The notes under the pieces: generated by a model
What the model was told of the DNA's origin: nothing
The model's input: the letters and a program-made list of their open reading frames with translations, nothing else
Databases searched by the model: none
Assembly (NCBI GenBank): GCA_021186555.1
Contig: JAJKFL010000007.1
Location: 26,393,677 to 26,457,676 of the forward strand
Length of the DNA stretch: 64,000 bases
Source of the DNA: Reticulitermes speratus
Taxonomy: Eukaryota; Arthropoda; Insecta; Blattodea; Rhinotermitidae
Direction of reading: 5' to 3'
Program-made: the position numbers and the translations under genes
In this document: in pieces, positions 21,375 to 32,558 of the stretch
How positions within the stretch are numbered: the first letter of the stretch is position 1
How the letters are laid out: each line of letters begins with the position of its first letter

Positions 21375-21873
21375 GGCGCATTCCTGTAACCATTGTTGTC
21401 GTGGTAAAGCAATAATTATAACTCAGTCTGTGTGTCTGTAGCCTTAGTTATCCAGCATGCAAAGCGCATGCGTCGTATTATATTGTCATCTGTGGCCTGT
21501 CTGGCTATACCATATTTTTCCACATTATCTCGTAAACTGCACAATTTTCACAAAAAATTATTGAACATAAAATGTGTATTTTGATTTTTTCTACAACTTT
21601 TCTCTGAAACATTTCTCATTCTAAGAAGAATTCAGCCAGATATTATCATAAATGTACTAGTACATAGGTCTTCATGTAAAGTACCCGTTATTCTTGTCAG
21701 ATTTAATGAAACTTGAATTTTCTCGGCAGGGTTTCGTAAAATCCTCAAATATCAAATTTCATGAAAATCCATCTTGTGGGAGTCGAGTTGTTCCATGCGG
21801 GCAGACAGACGGACAGACGGCCAGATATGACGAAGCTGATAGTTGCTTATTCGCAATTTTGCGAATGCGCTTA
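21375..21873 (+). repeat. Dispersed repeat P, long copy
   Basis: About 500 bp, matched in the same orientation at 53360-53870. Landmarks are GTAACCATTGTTG, ATCTGTGGCCTGTCTGGCT, CATTTCTCATTCTAAGAAG and AAAGTACCCGTTATTCTTG. Near the end comes a GACAGACGGACAGACGG run followed by ATGACGAAGCT and TTTTGCGAATGCGC. A GACAGACGGACAGAC box after a 'caaatttcatgaaaatc' type sequence is common in 3' regions of arthropod transposable elements. I therefore infer a LINE or other transposon 3' end. No ORF belongs to it. Confidence 0.8.
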
Positions 21874-23502
21874 AAAATGAGTGAATAAAATGTTGCTTGT
21901 GGTTGTCAACTGTTGAGTAAGAATTTGGTTTAAGTTAGTAAGTTTGCTGATTAGAACGCAGCAAAGGATGTACTGTTTTAAAAATGCAACTTACGTGCAG
22001 CAAGTGATCGGAATTGTAGGACCATAGTTAATAACAACCACTGTAATCAAGTTGCCTCTCTGACGGCAAATCTAACGACGCAAAACTGGGGAGCATCTAA
22101 ATACAGCTAAACCTGTTTGCTGCCTTCATCAGCTCCTTTCTCAAACTCAACTACGGTACGCTCTGCAGAAAGTTAGTTAGAAGTTTATCCTTTTATCGAA
22201 ACTCAAAACCGTATTTCGTACAGTCAGTTCTATCGCATACAGAGCACCATGTTCTTCTTTATATCATTATCACCTCTTTACACGACCATCCTGCTTATGA
22301 TATATTATGCCGTTTGTTGTGCCTCTTGACAAAGAATTTCTTCACCAGCTGAGAACTATTATCTTCTCAAGAAGAACTCTGGTCTACTGAGGTAGTCATT
22401 TAGAGTATTTAACGATAATAGATCAGTTTAAAAGCGTAGAATTTAATAAAACGTGATCACAGAAGACAGATAACATTTTGAACAGAATAGTTCTGGTCTC
22501 AACCCTGTTGGATAATCCGGAAATTGTCTAAACAGCTGGAGAAAGACAATAAACCCAGCGAAGCATCAAGCCAGTTTCGTCCCACATACAACTCTATGAA
22601 GCGTTAAATCTATTTCAACCTTCTTCGTGTTACTACAAATAATAACACACCAGCACGATAGAAGATAAGCATCTCATCCACAATATTTCGAACATGATTC
22701 GGTCCTTGAACCAACATGAAAAATTCGTTTTTTAAACACAATTACTGAAAGAATACCGAAGATATTACCAGTAACACAAATTACAATCATAAATTAGACA
22801 TATCAGAATATGCAAGTGTAAAACTTCCATGAACTAATCTACCTATGTAGTAAAAGTGTTTGTAAAGAAACAAACTAACAGTTTTAGTCTTAACATGACA
22901 CCTTAACCATTTTAAGTTTCAAACCTGTGATTTTTTCGCGTGTTCTTCCTATTGTTTTAAGTAACTGTACACTGCCTATTTAGTGTTTATTTTTTCAGTT
23001 TTTTATTGAAGAACCTAGGAAGTAATTACTGCTGCGAACTGTAGCATTAGTTTAAGCGTACAAATCGCTACACAGTACATTGAAACTGTGTCATTAAAAC
23101 CGCGGATTTAGCCTCTCTGGCTGCCTATAACTGCACAAAAACACCTGCATTATGCATCAATATAAACACCGACACGTCATTTATTTTTGTACATATCGGA
23201 ATCATGTATTTTTTTTTTGGGACAAAGCACAAATATAAAAATAATGCTTTATGTGGAGTTCTTTTATACAACAGAATGTCCCGGAAGTTGTCCTTTTTTT
23301 TTTTGTTATCATTTTCAAAAGAAATCTGGATATGAATACTATACGAACGGAAGTTATGTACCTGAATCCAATGCAAATTACGAGCGGGATCCAATGGAAA
23401 GAATAACCGTTGAAAACAAATGAGGGACCGTTTCAATTGAGGAGCTGTTTGAGTGGTAATCAATCAAGTACTAATGAAATGCTACCACGTGTATGTGTTA
23501 TA
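21874..23502. other. No gene
   Basis: The overlapping ORFs on both strands at 23125-23463 include poly-A/T runs and show no domain. Confidence 0.6.
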
Positions 23503-24775
23503 ACATTAAGTATGTAGACACATGCACACAATATACACATGACATGACATTCAGTATGTAGACACATGCACACAATATACACATGACATGACATTCAGTA
23601 TGTAGACACATGCACACAATATACACATGACATGACATTCAGTATGTAGACACATTCACACAATATACACATGACATGACATTCAGTATGTAGACACATT
23701 CACACAATATACACATGACATGACATTCAGTATGTAGACACATGCACACAATATACACATGACATGACATTCAGTATGTAGACACATTCACACAATATAC
23801 ACATGACATGACATTCAGTATGTAGACACATGCACACAATATACACATGACATGACATTCAGTATGTAGACACATGCACACAATATACACATGACATGAC
23901 ATTCAGTATGTAGACACATGCACACAATATACACATGACATGAAATTCAGTATGTAGACACATGCACACAATATACACATGACATAACATTCAGTATGTA
24001 GACACATTCACACAATATACACATGACATGACATTCAGTATGTAGACACATGCACACAATATACACATGACATGACATTCAGTATGTAGACACATTCACA
24101 CAATATACACATGACATGACATTCAGTATGTAGACACATGCACACAATATACACATGACATGACATTCAGTATGTAGACACATGCACACAATATACACAT
24201 GACATGACATTCAGTATGTAGACACATTCACACAATATACACATGACATGACATTCAGTATGTAGACACATGCACACAATATACACATGACATGACATTC
24301 AGTATGTAGACACATGCACACAATATACACATGACATGACATTCAGTATGTAGACACATGCACACAATATACACATGACATGAAATTCAGTATGTAGACA
24401 CATGCACACAATATACACATGACATAACATTCAGTATGTAGACACATGCACACAATATACACATGACATTCAGTATGTAGACACATGCACACAATATACA
24501 CATGACATGACATTCAGTATGTAGACACATGCACACAATATTCACATGACATGACATTCAGTATGTAGACACATGCACACAATAAACACATGACATGACA
24601 TTCAGTATGTAGACACATGCACACAATATACACATGACATAACATTCAGTATGTAGACACATGCACACAATATACACATGACATTCAGTATGTAGACACA
24701 TGCACACAATATACACATAACATGACATTCAGTATGTAGACACATGCACACAATATACACATGACATGACATTCA
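23503..24775 (+). repeat. 44-bp satellite array, about 29 units
   Basis: Head-to-tail 44-bp units built on ACATTCAGTATGTAGACACA, TGCACACAATATACACATGA, CATG. Units differ at one diagnostic base (CATGCACA or CATTCACA) and at GAAATT, GACATAAC and 5-bp-deleted variants. Units 7-11 and 17-21 share the same variant order, and the combination TAACATT then short unit occurs twice near the end. Segments of about 10 units and 5 units therefore seem to have been duplicated, as by unequal exchange. It is not CRISPR: there are no unique spacers. Confidence 0.95.
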
Positions 24776-24875
24776 ACTTCAACGTAAAAGGAGTGAATAG
24801 TAACACCGACTGATTTACCAACAAAGCTTCTTAGTCACTTTTTTCTTCATGTAAAAATTTCTTTCTCTTCATGCT

Positions 24876-25144
24876 CCTACTCAGCCGATCCCAGTAGCTG
24901 TGCGGTGTAAGGGGTAGGTCTGAATCCACTTGATTTTTGGGATCGCGGGTTCGAATCCTGCTGAGGGCATGAATGTTCGTCTCTTGTGTTTGTTGTGTAG
25001 GTAGCGACCTCTGCGACGAGCTGATCATTCTTTCAGAGGAGTCCTAACGGTTGTGTGTATCTAATTGTGTGTGATCTAGGAACTTCAACAATGAGGCGGC
25101 CAAGGCCCGATCTGGGCTTTTACGCTACAGAAAAAACCTACTGA
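24876..25144 (+). mobile_element. SINE family A, divergent subfamily A2
   Basis: The head GCCGATCCCAGTAGCTGTGC... with box B GGGTTCGAATCC is followed by a body lacking TGTGTTGTCAGGTAGAGG. In its place it has TTGTTGTGTAGGTAGCG, then GCGACGAGCTGATCA and TCTAATTGTGTGTGATC. The same variants recur at 26325, so two subfamilies coexist. Possible TSD: CCTACTCA and CCTACTGA. Confidence 0.9.
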
Positions 25145-25279
25145 ATGATGTTAAAGAAAAGAAATGAAAAGAAAATAAAATTAAAAAAAAAAAGCAATAT
25201 ATCGCCCTCCCTGCAGAATTAGCTTCGGAAGAGGCTATGGAACTATCGCAAGATAGACTACGTAATGAAAGAATTATCA

Positions 25280-25303
25280 CCAGACGATGGACAAAGTCCA
25301 TGA
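25280..25303 (+). repeat. GACGATGGAC hairpin motif
   Basis: CCAGACGATGGACAAAGTCC then ATGA, near-identical to 5604-5627, with a perfect ATGGAC/GTCCAT stem. No hammerhead-like core directly upstream. Confidence 0.6.
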
Positions 25304-25527
25304 ATTAGATGATTATAAAAGTGTGTGCAGTTGGTAACACTGACACACGGTGTAGCTCTCTATTGACGAACAACGCAAGTATAACGAAAATCATTACTGA
25401 AAATAATAAATACACATATAGGCCTACCTTTACCCTCCGTCTATGTTTGCCGTTTTTTTCATTCAGTATCTAAAGCAAATGAGAGTTAAGTCTTCTGGCA
25501 TGTGACAACGTCAACTACTAATTAGGT

Positions 25528-25567
25528 AGCGACGTTTCGAAGAAGCAGCTGCTTCAATTTTCAGAAT
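25528..25567 (-). other. Hammerhead-like hairpin, divergent
   Basis: CTGAAAA, TT, stem GAAGC/GCTTC around AGCT, then TTC and GAAACGTC. It has extra bases on both sides of the stem. It is probably a decayed or slipped member of the family. Confidence 0.4.
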
Positions 25568-26002
25568 CCAATCATCCAAGTAAAGAAGGCGACTTGTTCA
25601 GGTTCTTTATGTAGTGTGCTTCAGTACCGTTTGTCCAAGATAAAGGTAAATATATTTAAAATTCTATATAAGTTAATTTCACTGATAAAATCGTATAAAA
25701 TAATGCATTGACAAGATACGACACTTATAAATGACAATGAGTAACAAGAGAGAAAGTACAGAACCGGCAGAAACGAGAAATCTTAAGAGCATTTGCCTGT
25801 AAGCTACACAGTTGTTTCCACTTTTACTTAACGTGCTAAACTTAGCACCAGCAATGCGGTTACAGATTACTGTATGTAGCAGTAGAGAGAAAGACACTGT
25901 ACACAAACTGGGTAAAGACAGATAGCTGAAGGTAGCGTGGATTTATAAACAAACAGGATAATGAAGGGTAAAGACACGCCTGGAATAGAATTTATGAAGG
26001 TA
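25568..26002. other. No recognisable feature
   Basis: No supported gene or repeat. Confidence 0.6.
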
Positions 26003-26275
26003 CTAGTACTAAGGCCGAGCGGTCTAAGGCGTAAGTCTACGGCCGCTCGCTTGCTAGGATTGCGAGTTCGAATCCCTCCGGGAGTATGTATGTCTGTCCC
26101 TTGTGAGTGTTGTGTTTTGTCAGGTAGAGGTCTCAGCGTCGGGCTCATCACTCGTCCAGAGGAGTCCTACGGAGTGTGGTGTGTCTGAGTGTGATCGTGA
26201 AGCCTCGATAACGAGGCGGCCCTGGCCCACTAGGGGCTGTTGCGCCATTGGAGGAAAAAAAACCAGTACTAGGTC
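26003..26275 (+). mobile_element. tRNA(Leu)-like SINE, family A, no extra module
   Basis: AAGGCCGAGCGGTCTAAGGC is closer to leucine tRNA than other copies. Box B is GAGTTCGAATCCC. The body has TCTGTCCCTTGTGAG, GTCAGGTAGAGGTCTC and GGGGCTGTTGCGCCATTGG, then an A-rich tail. AGTACTA occurs at both ends as a possible short target duplication. The first bases of the usual head are missing. Confidence 0.9.
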
Positions 26276-26324
26276 CCCTAATAATTGAAGAAAAGTAGAT
26301 TACGATCTAACAATTGCGCAGATT

Positions 26325-26588
26325 CGCTTATCTCGGTGACCGTGCTGTCTAAGGCTTAGGCCTGCGCCCACTTCATTGTTGGGATAGCTGGTTCGAATCC
26401 CGCTGAGGGCATTGATTTTCGTCTGTTGTGTTTTTTGTGTGTTGTGTAGGTAGTGGCCTCTGCGACGAGCTGATCACTCGTTCAGAGGAGTCCTACCGGT
26501 TGTGTGTGTCTAATTGTGTGTGACCTAGAAACCTCAACAATGAGAGGGCCTAGGCCCGAGTTGGGCTGTTGCGCCACAGAAAAAAAAA
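26325..26588 (+). mobile_element. SINE family A, subfamily A2
   Basis: Shares TTGTGTGTTGTGTAGGTAG, GCGACGAGCTGATCACTCG, TCTAATTGTGTGTGACC and GTTGGGCTGTTGCGCCACAG with the copy at 24884. Box B is GGTTCGAATCCC. The head is more diverged (CTTATCTCGGTGACCGTGC). It ends in a poly-A run. Confidence 0.9.
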
Positions 26589-27184
26589 TTCCACTATTCA
26601 GTTCTCCCGGGGCGTTACAAGATACCGATCAGTAAATACTTACGGATCTTTAGAGAGATCGCTGTCTAAGAAGATATACTTCATGGACTGCCTGTTGTGA
26701 AGATGAAAGCAATACCTCGATATTCAGTAACTATTTACCAGCCAATATGGAAAAATATATGAGAAGTTTAAATTTTACAAGAATTCTTCCAACAGTTTTC
26801 AAAAAACATCTCTATAAATATATTAACGCCTTTCCGAAACGTTTCTCAGTTATAAGCTGGAACATGACATAGGAAGATACCTATCCATTGCTTATAGTAT
26901 TACATGTTTCCTCTTCAAGTATCGATTTGCGTAAAACAAATAAGCATGCCATCTAATGGAGCATAACGATCGGACAGAATAATCCCTGCATCTACACGTC
27001 TACATGTAGACAATAACAAAATCCATCATGTAGAACTGTCATGCACATGGTTTTCCACCTAAATTGCTAATGTTCTGTCTCGCCAAAAGTGAACACAAAA
27101 CAAATTTTTCTCGGGTAGGAAGAATATATGTATGGACTCTGTGCTACAACAGGGTGATTCTGAAGTTCTTAGAGAGTGCAAGTT
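26589..27184. other. No recognisable feature
   Basis: No supported gene or repeat. Confidence 0.6.
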
Positions 27185-27305
27185 GGATAAGTCGGTATTG
27201 CTTGTGACTTGTATTCGGGAGATACCCGGTTCGAATCTCGATCAGGAAAACTAATATCCTAACTGAGGTGCGAGTTTACCTCAGTCAGTCAAAGCAAGTT
27301 CCGGT
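27185..27305 (+). mobile_element. Possible tRNA-like SINE head, unassigned
   Basis: ATAAGTCGGTATTGCTTGTG and, 28 bases on, CCGGTTCGAATCTCG have box A/box B-like spacing. No second copy in the window supports it. It could also be a chance box B. Confidence 0.35.
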
Positions 27306-27409
27306 TTGGTACATCAAGTAAGTTAGAAAACATAGGCAGGGGTACCAATTCCGGCGCGTTCATTCTGTTATTATTCCTGTCTGTAAGTTTTCTCCATATC
27401 TTAACACAT

Positions 27410-27590
27410 TTAGATTCGAGAATGCTAGACTGTTATGTTTATACGGCAAACTATTTCTTCAGTCTTAACTTGTAGCTCACAGAGAACACAGCCTGTCTCA
27501 ATTGTTATTTCAGATGAAGTGTTTCGTTAACCTCAGCTCGTACCTCACAGAGAACAAAGTCATTTTCTATAATAATCAATCATCACCTAA
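27410..27590 (+). repeat. Dispersed repeat Q
   Basis: CTATTTCTTCAGTCTTAAC and two spaced copies of CTCACAGAGAACA (about 27477 and 27545) are shared with 58890-59080 in the same orientation. The unit seems to be an imperfect internal tandem duplication of roughly 70-80 bp. No coding potential. Confidence 0.6.
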
Positions 27591-27609
27591 ACGTAAGTAG
27601 ATTTTCATT

Positions 27610-27790
27610 AAAAGTGTCTAACATTTTCGTCAGATTTTAACAAAAACCGGCATGTGACAAGTTTTTAGTAAATATCCCAAATATGAAATTTCAGGAAAAT
27701 TCGTTCTCTGGGAATAGCGCTGTTTAATACGGGCTCACAGACATGATAAAGCTAAGAGTCGTTTTTGTAACTGTTTTGCGAATGCGCCTA
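27610..27790 (+). repeat. Dispersed repeat P, 3' fragment
   Basis: This matches the last part of repeat P: CGTCAGATTTTAACAAAA, AAATTTCAGGAAAATTCG, CAGACATGATAAAGCTAAGAGTCG and TTTTGCGAATGCGCCTA. The GACAGACGGACAGAC run is reduced to CAGACATGA. Confidence 0.65.
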
Positions 27791-28504
27791 ATCAGGTCAC
27801 AGCCTTTTCCTTCCGCTTCGGTCACTTTCTCTCTCTTAATTTCAGATATCCTCTTCATCAAATTATCTGCTGTAACTCAACACTTCAGAAAGCATTTAAC
27901 AAGTGCTTGAAAGTAAAGTACCTAGAAAGGTAATTGTACCCTAGAGGGAAGAAATAATTAAAAACACGCATTACCTAAGGAGAGGCCGTCAATTCAAATG
28001 ATTTTCTAATTCAAAATGTGTTAAAACTGCTGTCGACTGTTGCTTCAGAAGTTCCGTTACGAAACGCTCAAAGACCAGACTACTGTCTTGGGCCGATAGA
28101 CAACAACCCATGTTGGCTCATGCAACTGAGCAGTTCATTTGGAATGTTGCCACTAGCGCGGAAAGAATGAAGAAATTTTGACCACTGATGGGTGGTTTTT
28201 CGGCAGCAGGTTTTCACATTTGTGACCAATAAATTTGAGCTATCGGTGATGGAAGCTTAATGAATATAACAATTTGTTGTTCGCTTCCATACGTTTGTGC
28301 ACACTGACCCAAAAGTAACTTCCTGCAGATAATATGCCCCAGATGTAATTTACCATACGTGAAGCGAATTCTCAACATGCTTTGCTCTGAATGCCTTATT
28401 TAAAGCATAGATCGTATATTCATTACGTATCCAGCACATAAAACCCACACTAATATTCACTTGCTTATATATATATTTATTTATTCGTATATTTATTTAT
28501 GTCC
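27791..28504. other. No recognisable feature
   Basis: A short TATATA/TTTATTTATT tract ends the segment. Nothing else recognised. Confidence 0.6.
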
Positions 28505-28690
28505 CTATTTTGGTGTCGGGACAGCGTAGTCCGTTCAGTGGTTAGGCGAATGGTTGGACAATTGAGGAACTGTACTTCGATTCCCGATAGGAGCAATACA
28601 CTTTTCTCTCCTTCAAAGCTTCCAGAACGACTCTGACACACTCATCCTTTTGTTTAATAGGTGCAGAAGGTGTCTTCCTGAGGAACAAAA
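28505..28690 (+). mobile_element. tRNA-like SINE, family E, partial
   Basis: CGTAGTCCGTTCAGTGGTTAG and GGAACTGTACTTCGATTCCC resemble tRNA box A and box B. The following GCAATACACTTTTCTCTCC region is shared with 52509 onward. The 3' part of the family is absent. Confidence 0.6.
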
Positions 28691-28702
28691 CGGCCGGTGT
28701 GT

Positions 28703-28722
28703 GAATATAATTAATTATATTC
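28703..28722. repeat. Perfect 20-bp palindrome
   Basis: GAATATAATTAATTATATTC is its own reverse complement. It lies about 45 bp upstream of the hammerhead-like hairpin at 28768. Confidence 0.8.
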
Positions 28723-28767
28723 ATTTTTATTAATTTCATTTTACAAAGTTTTAAACTTGGTGTACGA

Positions 28768-28808
28768 ACTCCCTGAGGATGGCACAGACGTGCCGAAACA
28801 TGTAGGGG
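28768..28808 (+). other. Hammerhead-like hairpin
   Basis: CTCC, CTGAGGA, T, stem GGCAC/GTGCC (AGAC loop), GAAAC, AT, GTA, GGGG. The flanks CTCC and GGGG pair (one U-G), giving the full three-helix layout. Confidence 0.58.
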
Positions 28809-29871
28809 CGGTGAAAGACCATACTTGTATTTATGTCTGTGACTTGTGCAGTGACTTGGTTTTATAAACGAATATCAATAACATTGTCGTCAAAGCGTCC
28901 CTAAATTATTACATTATATAATAGTGGAACAAAGAAATTACTTATCTATGAAAACCTTAGCTAGAACTTGGAGTTGTTCATATTCATCACTGATTATTGT
29001 CAAATGCGTTTTACTAGGAAATACTTGCTGCCGGCGAGAGACACTGTCAGCTACCGTGGAGTTAGTTATGCACTGAGAAACCAAGTTGTAGGTCAGCAAG
29101 TCTGGCTAGGAAAGGGAACGGCTACTCCAAACTACTTACAGAAATAAGTACGACTCCTCTTCTGTACATAGCTAACACTGCCTGTGTTCAGTTCCCAAGC
29201 AGATGTCAGAGTTAGGAGATCCGTGTCCGTTGTTTGTTACATCATAGAATTCCAGCTCCAGCAAAGCAAACTATGCTCTTCAGTGTCAAGTATTTTCATC
29301 TTCTCCAGAACTCGTGATTAAAGCCGAAGTATATAGACAACACTCCGCACACACGCCAATGATCACACAAAGAGTTTCACGCAACTTAATTTATATTCCT
29401 TTGCCTAGCATACCGGTTCATATGAAAAACATTTGCAAGAAGTTCAGTCAGTTGTAAACTAATTTGAAATTTCTGTATTACTGGCTTTAACATCAAGTTC
29501 GTGCCGGATATTTAAGTTCACTGTGCACAAATTTACAACAAAGCGAAGTATATGTTGGCTTGTCTTATTACCGCCTGTACGCAGGTTCAAGCTCCGAAAC
29601 TGCTTAAAGAACTTAGATTAAATTTTTGTTTGGGTGTCTGTGCACAGTAACTCGTAAGGAAATTTTAATTTGCCTCGTATCTTCTGCCACTGGTAAACTC
29701 CAAATCATTCTTTATCGGCTTTCTCAGAAAAGGCCTGGAGTACAAAATTTTTATTCATTTATTATTACCCGGCATTTAGCGGCAAATGTCTGTATTATTA
29801 TCTTTTACAAATATCTTACATTTAAATTGTAACATTAAGTTAAAAATGGTAACATTCATTCTGTAGTGTCT
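28809..29871. other. No recognisable feature
   Basis: No supported gene or repeat. Confidence 0.6.
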
Positions 29872-30252
29872 TACGGAAGACTACATAACGGGGAACTTAA
29901 TGATCTGTACTCATCATCCAACATTATTCGGGTGATCAAATTACGAAGAATGAGGTGAGCGGGGCATGTAGCACGTATGGGGGAGGGGAGAGGTGCATAC
30001 AGATTTTTGGTGGGGAGCCCTGAGGAAAGACCACCTGGGAGACCCACGCATAGATGGGAGGATAATATTAAAATGTATCTTCAAGAAGTGGGATGGGGGG
30101 CATGGACTGGATTGATATGGCTCAGGACAGGGACAGGTGGCGGGCTCTTGTGATTGCGGTAATGAACCTTTGGGTTCCATAAAATGCGGGGAATTTCTTG
30201 ACTAGCTGAGGACCTGTTAGCTCCTCAAGGACTCTGCTCCGTGGAGTTAGTT
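29872..30252 (+). pseudogene. LINE-1 (this window's type 1) reverse transcriptase C-terminus, broken
   Basis: The frame from 29872 reads a C-terminal LINE protein tail: LYSSSNIIRVIKLRRMR, a TGA at 29956-29958 where other copies have Trp, then [40 protein letters not shown] one-base frameshift near 30090-30100 is followed by [17 protein letters not shown] and a TAA at 30180-30182. About 70 bases of 3' UTR follow (GCGGGGAATTTCTTGACTAG, GTTAGCTCC) and end in a TTAGTTA tail. It is 5'-truncated: the polymerase domain is absent. The tail type (AGHVARMG... RWEDNIK...) is widespread in insect RTE/CR1-like retrotransposons. I cannot fix the clade. Confidence 0.85.
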
Positions 30253-30500
30253 ATTCTGTCTTACGACAGAGTTCGATTTAGTGTTTTCTCTTTCAAATTC
30301 CAGTATCTTCTCTTTTCCTTGAGATCATCCAGTAACTGCTTACGTCTTCTTCCTTTTCATCTCATCCCGTCTATCTTTCTATCAATAATGTGTTTTAGAC
30401 GGCAGTTCCAGCGACATATGTGACCAACCCAGTTAGCCTTATTTCGTTTTAATTTATCTATGTTCCTTTCTTCCTTGACACTTTGTAATACACAAATTCT
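30253..30500 (-). pseudogene. LINE-2 reverse transcriptase C-terminus fragment, degraded
   Basis: Minus strand. VKEERNI, then RNKANWVGHICRWNCRLKHI and DRKIDGMR correspond to the C-terminal tail seen intact at 30880. About 36 bases near the 3' end (the ALDRTLWRTRFG region) are deleted and the frame is broken. Its 3' end abuts the 3' tail of the plus-strand LINE-1 fragment, so the two lie tail to tail. Confidence 0.8.
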
Positions 30501-30879
30501 AACGCTAAGTGTAAATATGTAATTTTTCCAAGCACATGTTACCTCCTCTCTCAAAGTTCTACATCTTCTTCTAAATAATTTGTATTTAAACCCTCACTGT
30601 TAAATAGTTGTGGGCGTTTTGAAGAAGCGTAATGCCTCAATCTTCGGGGAAAAAGAGTCCAAGAACATCCTTCTTGGACTTCACCCTGAACATAAAAAAA
30701 ACGGTACTTCGAAACATCGGTAGCTACATGCCAGTCGACACATAAAACCCTAGAAGACTTGACTAATTCATTAAATCGCTGTTAGAAACTCAAATCTCGC
30801 AGTTAGAGTTACAGCTACTTGCTACTAGCTTTAAAACGTGAATCTTGCAGGAGTTTTGCACTATGCCTCATTAACTCAT
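30501..30879. other. No gene
   Basis: Unresolved AT-rich sequence between two LINE-2 fragments. CTTCGAAACATCGG at 30709 only faintly resembles the hairpin family. Confidence 0.5.
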
Positions 30880-31835
30880 TCATCCCGTAGTCCGTCTTAC
30901 GACAGGTCTGTAGCGCCTTCCAAAGCGAGTTCTCCACAGGGTGCGATCTAGAGCTTCCTCTTTCAATTTCCAGTATCTTCTCTTTTCCTTAAGGTCATCT
31001 AGTAGCTGCTTACGTCTTCTTCCTTGTCCTCCCATCATTTCTATCCTTCCTTCTAACTTTCCTTCAATCACGTGTTTCAGAAGGCAGTTTCTACGCAAGA
31101 TATGACCAATCCAGTTAGCCTTTCTTCTTTTTATTGTATGTAGGATATTTCTCTCCTCCTTAACTCTGTGTAATATTTCTTCATTTCTCATACGATCGGT
31201 CCAACTGATCTCCATCCTTCTCCAGCACAACATTTCAAAACTTTCCAGATACTTCTGATCTACTTTCCGAAGTGTCCACGTTTCAGCACCATACAAAGCT
31301 ATGCTACAAATGTAGCAATTTACTAATTTATTCCTTAAATTTAAGTCCAGTTTGCTGGTGAAAAGATTCTTCTTCTTGTTGAATACTGCTTTTGCCATGG
31401 CAATTCTGGATTTAATTTCACGTGCACAGCTTGCATTATTTGTTATCATGCTACCCAAATAATTGAAATATTCCACATTCTCCAATTGTTTTTGATTTAT
31501 CATAATTTTTATTAGGTATGGTAGCCTTGAGATTCTCATTACCTCAGTTCTTCCCACATTCATTTCCATTCCATAACGTCTTCCAATTTCAATTAGTCTA
31601 TCAATCATGCCCTGTAGCACCGTTTCTTCCCTAGCCAGTAGCACAAGGTCATCTGCATATTTCACAGTGCGAATTACTTGTCCTCCTATTTTGAAGTCTC
31701 CAAACCCTTCAAGAGCTTCCTTGGTAAGGTACTCGCTTTATAAGTTGAAGAGAATCGGCGACAAACAGCAACCTTGTCTAACTCCTCTTCCAATCTTCAC
31801 ACTTCTCGTCTCCCCTGTACATTGAAATTTAAATA
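30880..31835 (-). pseudogene. LINE-2 reverse transcriptase, 5'-truncated, one in-frame stop
   Basis: The minus-strand frame begins in TGETRSVKIGRGVRQGCCLS (RT motif RQGCxLSP), PILFNL, then TAA at 31740-31738 where a Tyr codon TAT is expected. It continues as SEYLTKEALEGFGDFKIGG, QVIRTVKYADDLVLLAREE (catalytic YADD, motif C), a thumb-like region with AVFNKKKNLFTSKLDLNLRN and LYGAETWTLRKVDQKYLESF, and ends RRYRPVVRRTTG with a stop at 30880. From the YADD on, 261 codons are open, so decay is modest. The endonuclease and fingers are missing upstream of about 31835. A short CATT-rich tail follows the stop. RTE-like is my best guess at clade, from the short tandem-repeat 3' tail. Confidence 0.9.
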
Positions 31836-32558
31836 AAAGACAAACAAAAATGTGGGCATAGAAGGAGAGGTAGCCTCGTCGTGCTGTCGAAAGCTGACAC
31901 TATCTATCAATAACTGAACTAGCAGAGTGAAGAGTTATTTCCGCAGACGCGGTTCATGTCTGCTTGTCGGGTTGATAACGGGCATTGTCTCCGTTAGAGG
32001 GGAAATTAAGGTGATTTGTTGCCTGGACAATAAGTGAAATCGCGACTGATAGGAGTGCAGGAAATTATGAGCTGGCACGTTAATCCAATCTATTCATATC
32101 TTCGATACAAAAGAAAAAACAAACTTATGACGTCAACATTAATTAAAATGCGTTATATTATTATGAGTGACAAGCGATTAATTTATATATACAAATTCAC
32201 TTCGGTTACATTCCATTAGATGAGGTTTATTAGATAAAATGTGACAATAACGCCATCGTGGCCACGTTCATAAACATTTATGGGTATTTTAAGGCCCATG
32301 TTCATTACGGTCCCTTAGTTATCGCGATCAGATTAGGAGCCCTATATATGTTTTCACAGTCGCCACTTGCGTGTTTTTTACTGCACAAAAATTTGCCTTA
32401 CCAAGTTACATACTTTAAAGAACAACAAGCTCCACAGGTTTACCGAACATGTGATAAGGTACATCGTACTGTCAGTGCCACTTCAAATTCTCACGGCCTG
32501 CTTGTTTGTGTCAACAATTGCATGTAAACAAATAATTTAGAATATATACCCTTTAAAG
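31836..32558. other. No recognisable feature
   Basis: No supported gene or repeat. Confidence 0.6.

Noticed and set aside
23503..24775. Regular repeat array suggestive of CRISPR
   Set aside because: Units are contiguous 44-bp monomers without unique spacers, in a eukaryotic genome: a satellite.
30600..30730. CTTCGAAACATCGG and GTTTTGAAGAAGC as further hairpin copies
   Set aside because: No paired stem between the boxes. Too degraded to count.
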